Shown: piece by piece, positions 7,128 to 14,781 of the stretch
Layout: each line of letters starts with the position of its first letter
Position numbering within the stretch: the first letter of the stretch is position 1
Assembly: GCF_036226445.1 (NCBI RefSeq)
Contig: NZ_CP108474.1
Coordinates: 8,246,001 to 8,310,000 of the forward strand
From: Streptomyces sp. NBC_01255
GTDB taxonomy: Bacteria; Actinomycetota; Actinomycetes; Streptomycetales; Streptomycetaceae
Direction of reading: 5' to 3'
Length of the DNA: 64,000 nucleotides
Notes under the pieces: model-generated
The model's input: the letters and a program-made list of their open reading frames with translations, nothing else
The model's database searches: none
What the model was told of the DNA's origin: nothing
Made by a program: the position numbers and the translations under genes

Positions 7128-9533
7128 ATGACCGAAGACACCCCTTCTAGCCCGGCCCCTCTCCATGACCTCGTCCTCGGTCGACTACTCGACTCCGGCC
7201 TGGCGCCCGAGGCGCAGGACGTCGTGCGAGCACTGCTGCCTGCCACTCCCGTCGGACACGGCCGGCGGACGGGAAACGTGTACCTGGAGTCGGTCTCGGC
7301 ATCCGGGTGGCGCGGCATCGGCCCGGGCGTCACGCTCGACGTTCCTCCCGGTCCGGGTCTGACGATCGTGGCCGGGCGTAACGGCTCCGGGAAGTCGAGC
7401 ATCGCCGAGGCGGCCGAGATGGCGCTCACCGGCGACAACTACCGCTGGCAGGACCGTACCCAGGTGTGGAAGCAGGGGTGGCGGAACCTGCATGACCACG
7501 ACAGTCCGCAGGTTTCCGTCACGCTGTCCTTCGGAGGTGCCGAGCCTGCCGGCACCGTGCGCCGGAGCTGGCACGGTATGGGACTGGCGGACGCCCGCAC
7601 ATTTGTCCAGCGATGTGACATGCCGGATGCTGCGCTTCAGGAGGTCATCTCCACGGACGACCTGGCGCTTTACCGGCCGTTCCTGCCCTATAGCGAACTG
7701 GGTGCGATGATCACCGCTTCGCCGAGCGTGCTGCATGATGCTCTCTCGCAGATCCTCGGATTGGACCTGCTCGGCGCGACCGACAAGAAGGCCCAGGTCC
7801 TCGCCAAGTCGCTGACTGACAGTGTCAACGCGGCGACCGCGATCGCGCGAGGCGTCCGCGAGAGGCTGTCGGAACTGGACGATCCCCGTGCGGCTGAAGC
7901 GGCGGACGCTCTCGCGGGCAAGGCCCCAGACCTCGGTCGGGTGCGGGCGCTCCTTGATGGGAGCACGCTCGCCGACGACGAGGATCTGGCGCGGTTGCGC
8001 CGACTGGCAGGGCTGGAGGCGCCTGACCCGCATACCGTCAAGATGACCGTCGCCCGCCTTCGTGAGGCAGCCGCAGCGGCCGACGATGCGCGCTTCAGTA
8101 CCGCCGAGGACGCACGGCAGCTCATCGAGCTGCTCGAGAAGGCTCTCGACCACCGCCGCCGTCACCCCGAGTCCGCCGACTGTCCGGTGTGCGGCAGCAG
8201 CGGCCGCCTCGACCGGGCGTGGGCGGCGCGTGCACGCGAACAGGTCGAGCGCCTCCAGGCCGAAGCCGCAGCGGCGCGGAGAGCGCGTCAGGACCTGGGC
8301 GCCGCCAAGCGGGCCGTTCACGATTTGGTGCACCCCGTGCCGCCTCACCTCGAATCGGACGAACCCGATCTCGCCCCGCTCTGGCATGACTGGACGACAT
8401 GCCGGGCAGTCGCCGACGCGCACGAGTTGGCGGTGCGCGCCGAGCGGGCCTCGGCCGTCCTCGGTGACGCCTGCGCCCAGGTGCGAGACGACGCAGCCAG
8501 GCGGCTCGCTGCCCGGAACGCCCGCTGGCAGACCGCGGCCGGGCAGCTCGGGGAGTGGCTGAGCCAGGCCGAGGCCGCTGAGGAAGCGAAGCCCCGGATC
8601 CGGCATTTGAAGGCCGTGCGCGCCTGGTTGAAGAAGACGACCGAGGAACTGCGCGACGAGCGACTGCGGCCCATCGCCGACCAGTCCCAGGCCGTGTGGA
8701 ACCTGCTGTGCGAGCGCAGCAGCGTCTCCCTCGGCGCGATCGCTCTCACCGGGACGACGACCAGCAGGAAAGTAGTACTCGATGTCTCGGTCGACGACAT
8801 CGAAGCGCCCGCCTTCGGGGTCATGAGCCAGGGCGAACTGCACTCTCTTGCCCTGGCCTTGTTCATTCCCCGGGCCACGCACGAGAACAGCCCGTTCCGG
8901 TTCCTCGTCATCGACGACCCGGTCCAGTCCATGGACACGGAGAAGGTCGACGGACTTGCCAAGGTGCTGGATCTCTATGCCCAGCATCGGCAGGTGATCG
9001 TCTTCACCCACGACACCCGGCTCGAGCAGGCCGTCAGGCGCCTCGGCATCAAGGCCACGGTCAAGTACGTGTCGCGCCAGACCGACTCGGTAGTCCAGGT
9101 GACCGACGTGAGCGATCCGGTGTCCCAGGCGCTGGACGAAGCCCGGGCGATCGCGCTGGACCCGAACCTGCCCTCCGACGTGGCGGACCGCGTACTGCCG
9201 GCGATGTGCCGGGTCGCTCTGGAAGCCGCCTACCTCGAACGTGCCCGCATCGCGTTGCGCGCCGCGGGACTCGACGAGCGGGCCGTGGAGGAGCGGATCG
9301 CCGCCGTCGGACCGCTCACGGAGTTGGTGGCCCTCACCCTCGCCCCGTCGGACGCCCGGCTCAACCGAGGTGACGTGCTCGACAGCATCGCGGCCGATTA
9401 CGGCACCTGGGCGAAGGCGCTCGTCCTTCTCTGTAACGAGGCTTCCCACCAGGCACCTCGCACCCCCGTCGGTGACCGCCGCGACCTCGTGCGACGCACC
9501 GAGCGGCTCGCCAAGGCGGTGCTCGCCCGATGA
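7128..9533 (+). CDS. Rad50/RloC-like zinc-hook ATPase
   Basis: An 801-residue ABC-type ATPase. The Walker A motif is GRNGSGKSS (about residues 84-92). Helical segments then lead to a CPVCG zinc hook at about 354-358 and return to a signature-like MSQGELHSLALAL, Walker B VIDDPVQSMD (about 595-604) and the H-loop FTHD (about 627). The last 150 residues are helical and contain LCNEASHQ, resembling the HEPN-like tails of PrrC/RloC-type ATPases; this is a tentative reading. Such proteins sense or bind DNA in defence systems (RloC, Lamassu LmuB). GAGGAG precedes the ATG. The gene overlaps the next by 4 bp, so the two products probably form one complex. Confidence 0.8.
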   Translation: MTEDTPSSPAPLHDLVLGRLLDSGLAPEAQDVVRALLPATPVGHGRRTGNVYLESVSASGWRGIGPGVTLDVPPGPGLTIVAGRNGSGKSSIAEAAEMALTGDNYRWQDRTQVWKQGWRNLHDHDSPQVSVTLSFGGAEPAGTVRRSWHGMGLADARTFVQRCDMPDAALQEVISTDDLALYRPFLPYSELGAMITASPSVLHDALSQILGLDLLGATDKKAQVLAKSLTDSVNAATAIARGVRERLSELDDPRAAEAADALAGKAPDLGRVRALLDGSTLADDEDLARLRRLAGLEAPDPHTVKMTVARLREAAAAADDARFSTAEDARQLIELLEKALDHRRRHPESADCPVCGSSGRLDRAWAARAREQVERLQAEAAAARRARQDLGAAKRAVHDLVHPVPPHLESDEPDLAPLWHDWTTCRAVADAHELAVRAERASAVLGDACAQVRDDAARRLAARNARWQTAAGQLGEWLSQAEAAEEAKPRIRHLKAVRAWLKKTTEELRDERLRPIADQSQAVWNLLCERSSVSLGAIALTGTTTSRKVVLDVSVDDIEAPAFGVMSQGELHSLALALFIPRATHENSPFRFLVIDDPVQSMDTEKVDGLAKVLDLYAQHRQVIVFTHDTRLEQAVRRLGIKATVKYVSRQTDSVVQVTDVSDPVSQALDEARAIALDPNLPSDVADRVLPAMCRVALEAAYLERARIALRAAGLDERAVEERIAAVGPLTELVALTLAPSDARLNRGDVLDSIAADYGTWAKALVLLCNEASHQAPRTPVGDRRDLVRRTERLAKAVLAR

Positions 9534-9913
9534 CTCTTCCCACGAGCGGACTGCTCGCCGCCGCCGACCAGTTGCTGTCGGGACACACCCCCCAGGGCGC
9601 GGCGCACACGCTCCCCCCTGGGCTCCGAGCCAGGGCCGCGGCAGTCCTGCTCCGGCTCGCTCTGGACGAGACGCTCGACTTCTTCTGGCAGAGCGTGAGC
9701 CCGCACATGACCCGCAACGGCCGCAGCCGGCTGATCTGCCTGCAGTGGTATGTCCGTCCCTCGGTCGCCCGCCAGTGGTACGCGGTATGGTCCGCCCTCA
9801 GCGCCGCCTGCCACCACCACACCTACGAACTGCCGCCGACTCCGGCCGAGGTACGTGCCTGGCACCAGGACGTGACCGAATTGCTGAGGATCCTTCCCTC
9901 GGCCCGGCTCTGA
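9530..9913 (+). CDS. Small helical partner of the zinc-hook ATPase
   Basis: A 127-residue, mostly helical protein starting inside the ATPase stop codon (ATGA), which implies coupled translation and a 1:1 partnership. The core reads LDFFWQSV, then SRLICLQWYV, then WSALSAACHHHTYELPPT and a terminal W-x2-DV helix. The His-rich end of a long helix may be a metal or RNA-binding site, and the fold could be HEPN-like, but the canonical R-x4-6-H motif is not evident. The arrangement of large ABC ATPase plus small helical protein is like LmuB-LmuC of Lamassu; that comparison rests on layout, not on sequence identity. Confidence 0.65.
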   Translation: MTLPTSGLLAAADQLLSGHTPQGAAHTLPPGLRARAAAVLLRLALDETLDFFWQSVSPHMTRNGRSRLICLQWYVRPSVARQWYAVWSALSAACHHHTYELPPTPAEVRAWHQDVTELLRILPSARL

Positions 9914-9970
9914 CCCTCGCCCCGCTCCGCACCGCGGAGCACGGCCTTCGATGACGACCAGAGGAGCATC

Positions 9971-11608
9971 ATGGACACCCGTCGCTACCGCATGGTGGTC
10001 ACCAGCGGACTCGACTACGTCAGGACCGGCGCCGCCGTCGACGACCAGCTACGCCGGTGGCTGAAGGAGGCGCCGAAGGGCTACGACGTGGACGCGTTCA
10101 CTGAAGGGCGCAACGAGATCGCCCGCGGCGTGACCCTCGACCACGACGCGAGCACCGGGACTACCGGTGCCTACGGACGATGGAGGCTTCGAGAGACAGC
10201 GCCTGGCGGCATCTGGCAGACAGTCGTACTGGCCCGGCAGGTGAACGACGGGCCGACATGGGTGCAACTCGACGTCGAACATCTGCCCGACGATCCCGAC
10301 ATACTTCCCGTCCCAGCGAAGACACCACGTCTGGCCAAGAGCCTGCTCACCGTGTTGGAAGCTCGTGACGGCCGCGCAGATGTGACAGCCATGCCGCAGG
10401 TTGTCGAGGCGGAAGACGTCGAATCGGTCATCGACGAGCTCTGTGACGCAGAACGGCGTCTTCCGATCGTCCTGGCGAGCACCCCATACGGAGAGGACTT
10501 CGACAAATGGCTGGAAAGGACCGTCGACCCGCTGGTCCGCCCCCTCGCCGGACTGGCGGTTCTGTACGTCCTGACCTCTGAGGCGGGTGCGGAGTTCAAC
10601 CGGCACCTCGAGCACCACCGTGTCTACGGCGGAGGCGTCCGTACGTACCTGCCGGGTGTCGATCCGGCCTGGTCCGCCGACGCCCAACGGCACCGGGTGA
10701 TGTCGCGCCGGCTGATCACCGAGAGGCCCCAGCACGCTCGCCGCATCCTCGCCCAGCTGCCCCAGAATCTCGCGGCTCGTATCCCGCTGCCGGCGGAACT
10801 GGACTCGGTCCCGGTGATGCGCACACGTACGAGGGAAGGTGTGGGCGGCTCCGAACTCGACTCGCTGCGCGACGAGAACCATGCACTGCTGGAGATTCTC
10901 GACGAGGCGGGGCGCGAACAGCGCGTGCGCGCGGACGAGATCCGGGACCTGAAGCACGAGCTGCGCAGGGCGGGGGACAACGAGACTCAGTTCATCGTCG
11001 ACTACGACGAGCAGTACCAGGAGCTTCACCGGGCGAAGGCGCAGGTACTGGATCTTCAGCAGCGGTTGGCTGTCTTCGTCGCCGCCGAGGAAGCTTACGC
11101 CGTGTCCGGGGGTCTCGGTGACGGCCCTTCCTCGTTCGATGAGATCCTCACCCGGATCGATGCCATGCCGAGAGTCCATTTCACGGGCTCCCGGAAGACC
11201 GCCCTGGAACTCGACGACCAGGCCTACGGCTCGTCGTGGGTGCGCATGGCCTGGGATGCTCTCCTGGCCCTGAGGGACTTCGCCGACGCTGCCGCAGAGG
11301 GCGAGGTCGCCAGCGACTTCAAGCAGTGGTGCGCATCCGCCCCCAGCGGAGTACACGTCCTGTCGCCGCGGAAGATCGTCCGTGACGAGTCCAAGAGCGT
11401 GAAGGCCAACACAGCCTGGCGCAAGGAACGCACTTTCCCGGTGCCGGCACGTGTGCACGAGGAACGGAAGATCTTCATGGGCGCGCACGTGCGGATCGGC
11501 GGGGGCAATACGGTGGCCCCCCGGCTCCATTACCACGACGCCGCTTGCGCGGACCACGGGATCTATGTCGGTTACATAGGACCCCACCTGACCAACACCC
11601 TGACCTGA
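9971..11608 (+). CDS. Coiled-coil protein of the defence operon, unknown function
   Basis: A 545-residue protein that I cannot name. Residues 1-270 form an alpha/beta region (with LPVPAKTPRLAKSLL and a segment VLASTPYGEDFDKWLE). Residues about 285-365 are a coiled coil rich in E, R, L and Q. The last 150 residues form a compact domain ending in RLHYHDA and YVGYIGPHL, a strand pattern I associate with actinobacterial defence-island proteins. No nuclease or ATPase motif is obvious. AGAGGAG precedes the ATG by five bases. Position between the ATPase pair and McrBC suggests an adaptor or sensor in the same system. Confidence 0.65.
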   Translation: MDTRRYRMVVTSGLDYVRTGAAVDDQLRRWLKEAPKGYDVDAFTEGRNEIARGVTLDHDASTGTTGAYGRWRLRETAPGGIWQTVVLARQVNDGPTWVQLDVEHLPDDPDILPVPAKTPRLAKSLLTVLEARDGRADVTAMPQVVEAEDVESVIDELCDAERRLPIVLASTPYGEDFDKWLERTVDPLVRPLAGLAVLYVLTSEAGAEFNRHLEHHRVYGGGVRTYLPGVDPAWSADAQRHRVMSRRLITERPQHARRILAQLPQNLAARIPLPAELDSVPVMRTRTREGVGGSELDSLRDENHALLEILDEAGREQRVRADEIRDLKHELRRAGDNETQFIVDYDEQYQELHRAKAQVLDLQQRLAVFVAAEEAYAVSGGLGDGPSSFDEILTRIDAMPRVHFTGSRKTALELDDQAYGSSWVRMAWDALLALRDFADAAAEGEVASDFKQWCASAPSGVHVLSPRKIVRDESKSVKANTAWRKERTFPVPARVHEERKIFMGAHVRIGGGNTVAPRLHYHDAACADHGIYVGYIGPHLTNTLT

Positions 11609-11670
11609 CGCCCACCGTCGACTGTCGAACGCCGCAGGTAGGGTCGAGAAGGCGTTGACGAGGAGTGAGT

Positions 11671-13527
11671 GTGAGCGAGCAGTACGACCAGAGTCCCGAG
11701 CCCGTGGCGTATCCGGAATTCCTGCTGCGTCTGCCCGGGGGAGGGCCCCGGGCGCGGGGGCGTCTCCTTGCGGAGAAAGGCACCAACGGCAGCCAGAAGT
11801 TCGTCGTCCTCGCGGGCTCGCCGGCACGGCCGGAGGTCGTCCCCTCCTTCCCGGAGCGGATGCCATCCTCGCACCGGTTCCGGGAGCAGCTCATCGAGCA
11901 GGGAGCGATCCGGGAATCCGCGACCTGGACGGGATGGCTGGAGACGGACCGCGACATCGAGTGCAACTCGCCGTCGGCCGCGGCGGAGATCCTCGTGGGA
12001 CGTAGCGCCAACGGATGGGTGGAGTGGAAGACCGCTGACGGGCACCCACTGGGAGACTTCCTGAACCACGCCGGCTGGGGCCCCAGCCGTGCCTGGCTCG
12101 TGCGCGGGTCCAACGTCACCGGCATCGACTTGGTGCAGCGCATGTGGCTGCCGGAGCAGCGCGTCTCCCTCGCCGCCACCCGACTGCGACAGGACGTCGC
12201 CCAGGGCGTGAGCAAGGACCGGCTGCGCTCCTTCGTCGAGGAGGACTACGAGTCGGCGGCCACGTACAACCAGAAGCTGGAACTGGTGGAGGAACTGCAC
12301 GCGTTCCTGTCGCGCATGAAGCCCGGCGACACCGTGTGCACGATCTCCCGGGGGCAGCTGTACGTCGGCGAGGTCGCCGGAGCCATGGAACAGACCGTCT
12401 CGGACGGGGGCCGGTCCAACCTGCGGCGGCCCGTCGAATGGCAGGCCCGCGGCTACCCGTACGACGAGCTGCCCGAGGAACTGCAGCAGAAGCTGTCGGT
12501 ACAGCACGACATCGTCGACCTGACCGTGGTCAAGCCGCTCCTTGACGGCCTTGGACTCTCTGACGCCGAACTGGCCACGGAAGCCGAGGCGGCGGCCGAC
12601 GGCGACGCGAGCGCCGAGATCGAGGTGATCACCCAGCGCCGGCGCGAGCTCGAACTACCCGAACCGGGAAAGGAACTGGCCGACGACCTCCTCGTCCACG
12701 ACGTGGACTGGCTCAATGAACTGCGCGACCTGCTCTGGGACGAGCGGCAGCTCGTGCTCTACGGGCCGCCCGGCACGGGGAAGACCTTCCTCGCGCTCCG
12801 CCTCGCCGAGTTCCTCGGCGGCGGACCCGAGCAGGTCAAGCTCGTGCAGTTCCACCCCTCCTACGCCTACGAGGACTTCTTCGAGGGCTTCCGGCCGCGC
12901 GAGGACCCGGACACCAGGGAGGTCGCCTTCCGGCTCACGGCAGGCCCGCTGCGCGAACTCGCCGACCTCGCCTCCCGGGAGGGCAACCGGCACATCCCCC
13001 ACTTCCTGATCATCGACGAGCTCAACCGCGCCAATCTGGCCAAGGTCTTCGGCGAGCTGTACTTCCTGCTGGAGTACCGCAACAGGTCGGTGCGCCTGAC
13101 CTACTCCGGCGACGACTTCGCCCTGCCGCCGAACCTCTTCGTCATCGGCACCATGAACACCGCCGACCGCTCCATCGCCCTCGTCGACGCCGCCATGCGC
13201 CGCCGTTTCGCCTTCGTCGAACTGTCACCCCGCACCGAACCCACCAGCGGCCTGCTCCGGCGCTGGCTCGCGGCCCAGGGCCTGGATCCCGAACCCGCCG
13301 ACCTGCTCGACGCCCTCAACGCCCGCATCGACGACCCCGATTTCCGGATCGGCCCCTCGTACCTGATGAAGAAGGGCGTCTACCGCGAAGGCGGTCTCGG
13401 CCGCACCTGGCGCACCAAGATCCTTCCCCTGCTCGTAGAGCACCACTACGGTGAAGGCGTCGACATCCAGGCCCGGTACGGGCTCGAAAGCCTGCGTAGG
13501 GCGATCGATCCGGAGAACGTGGTGTGA
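11671..13527 (+). CDS. mcrB: McrB-like AAA+ GTPase/ATPase with DUF4357 N-terminus
   Basis: A 618-residue protein. The N-terminal 130 residues contain a DUF4357-like module (SPSAAAEILVGRSANGW). A second module at about 150-290 (GDTVCTISRGQLYVGEV) has an OB/EVE-like look and may read modified or foreign DNA. The AAA+ domain carries Walker A YGPPGTGKT (about 364), Walker B IIDELNRAN (about 448) and the McrB-specific MNTADRS (about 493) followed by the RRRF arginine finger. McrB translocates DNA for the McrC nuclease. GTG 11671 follows GAGGAG with five-base spacing; GTG 11665 is an alternative. The stop overlaps mcrC as GTGA. Confidence 0.85.
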   Translation: MSEQYDQSPEPVAYPEFLLRLPGGGPRARGRLLAEKGTNGSQKFVVLAGSPARPEVVPSFPERMPSSHRFREQLIEQGAIRESATWTGWLETDRDIECNSPSAAAEILVGRSANGWVEWKTADGHPLGDFLNHAGWGPSRAWLVRGSNVTGIDLVQRMWLPEQRVSLAATRLRQDVAQGVSKDRLRSFVEEDYESAATYNQKLELVEELHAFLSRMKPGDTVCTISRGQLYVGEVAGAMEQTVSDGGRSNLRRPVEWQARGYPYDELPEELQQKLSVQHDIVDLTVVKPLLDGLGLSDAELATEAEAAADGDASAEIEVITQRRRELELPEPGKELADDLLVHDVDWLNELRDLLWDERQLVLYGPPGTGKTFLALRLAEFLGGGPEQVKLVQFHPSYAYEDFFEGFRPREDPDTREVAFRLTAGPLRELADLASREGNRHIPHFLIIDELNRANLAKVFGELYFLLEYRNRSVRLTYSGDDFALPPNLFVIGTMNTADRSIALVDAAMRRRFAFVELSPRTEPTSGLLRRWLAAQGLDPEPADLLDALNARIDDPDFRIGPSYLMKKGVYREGGLGRTWRTKILPLLVEHHYGEGVDIQARYGLESLRRAIDPENVV

Positions 13528-14741
13528 CCGCCATCCCCGCCGTCCGCCTCGTCGAGCATGCCCCGGCGGTCCGGCTGCCCCTGCCGGCAGCCGTCGGACA
13601 GGCGCTCGCCGCGTCCCGGATCGTCGACGCCGCACCCGACCCGGACCAGCCCGGCCAGTGGAGACTGCGGGCGGGCAGCAAGGTAGGCGCGGTCACCTTC
13701 CGGCTGCCCGGCACCGGGGACTTCATGCTGCGGATCACACCCAAGGTGCCCATCGCCCGGCTGTTCTTCCTCATGAGCTACGCGTTGTCCCCGTCCACCG
13801 CTCCGACCGGCCACGACGTCGACGTCGCCGAACACGCCGACGTACTGCCGGCCTTCGCGCACGCCTACGAACGCCAGCTCGCCAGAGCACTCGGCCAGGG
13901 ACTGATCCAGGGATACCGGACCACCGAGGAGAGCGCCCTCGTCGTCCGGGGCCGCGTCCGCGAGGCCGACCAGATACGGCGCCGCTTCGGACAGCCGCTC
14001 CCCGTGGAGGTCGTCTACGACGAGTACACGACCGACATCGCCGAGAACCGCATCCTGCGCGCCGCCACCGAGAAACTGCTCCGCTTGCCCCAAGTGCCCC
14101 GGGACGTGCGGCGCCGCCTTGCCCACCACCGTGGCCGGTTTGCGGACGTCGCACCGCTCGTCGGGGGCCAGCCCCTGCCCGCCTGGCGGCCGACCCGCCT
14201 CAACGCACGTCACCACAGTGCCCTCCGCCTCGCCGAGACCGTTCTGCGTGGTGCTTCCGTCGAGCACGGCGAGGGGCCGCTCCGCATCGAGGGTTTTCTC
14301 TTCGACATGAACAAGCTCTTCGAGGACTTCGTCTGCACCGCCTTGCGGGAAGCCTTGGCTCCATACGGCGGCCGGGCCGAACTCCAGGCCAAGGGCATCC
14401 ATCTCGACCAGGGCAACACCGTCCGCATGAGACCCGACCTCGTCTGGTACGCGGATCACGGCGTGGCCCGCGCGGTCGCCGACGCCAAGTACAAAGCGGA
14501 GAAACCCGAAGGCTTCCCGGAAGCCGACCTCTACCAGATGCTCGCGTACTGCACGGCACTCGGCCTGTCCGAAGGACACCTCGTCTACGCCAAGGGCAAC
14601 GCACCCCACGCCGCCCACCGCGTCCGCAACGCGGGCATCACCATCCACCAGCACGCGCTGGACCTGGACAGATCGCCGGACGTCCTCCTCCAGGACGTCC
14701 GAACCCTCGCCGAGCACCTCGCCTCCGGCGCACTCGTATGA
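13524..14741 (+). CDS. mcrC: McrC-like endonuclease subunit
   Basis: A 405-residue protein with the two-part layout of McrC: an N-terminal beta-rich region that docks on the McrB hexamer, and a C-terminal PD-(D/E)xK nuclease with MRPDLVWY (D about residue 302) followed by VADAKYK (D and K at about 317-320). The McrBC complex is a type IV, modification-dependent restriction enzyme that cuts DNA carrying foreign modification. The GTG start overlaps the McrB stop, so the two are co-translated. Which modification is recognised cannot be deduced, because the McrB N-terminus is not of the E. coli DUF3578 type. Confidence 0.85.
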   Translation: MTAIPAVRLVEHAPAVRLPLPAAVGQALAASRIVDAAPDPDQPGQWRLRAGSKVGAVTFRLPGTGDFMLRITPKVPIARLFFLMSYALSPSTAPTGHDVDVAEHADVLPAFAHAYERQLARALGQGLIQGYRTTEESALVVRGRVREADQIRRRFGQPLPVEVVYDEYTTDIAENRILRAATEKLLRLPQVPRDVRRRLAHHRGRFADVAPLVGGQPLPAWRPTRLNARHHSALRLAETVLRGASVEHGEGPLRIEGFLFDMNKLFEDFVCTALREALAPYGGRAELQAKGIHLDQGNTVRMRPDLVWYADHGVARAVADAKYKAEKPEGFPEADLYQMLAYCTALGLSEGHLVYAKGNAPHAAHRVRNAGITIHQHALDLDRSPDVLLQDVRTLAEHLASGALV

Positions 14742-14781
14742 TCGCCACGTCGATCCCCATGTCCCCTGAGGAGTCCGCCCC

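Noticed and set aside
7185..9449. Long open frame on the minus strand opposite the zinc-hook ATPase gene
   Set aside because: Its translation is low-complexity R/G/A/P without motifs; long antisense frames are a by-product of GC-rich coding sequence, and the plus-strand gene has intact Walker and hook motifs.
10049..11866. Minus-strand frame opposite the coiled-coil gene
   Set aside because: No domain and no Shine-Dalgarno; the plus-strand gene has a clear start and coiled coil.
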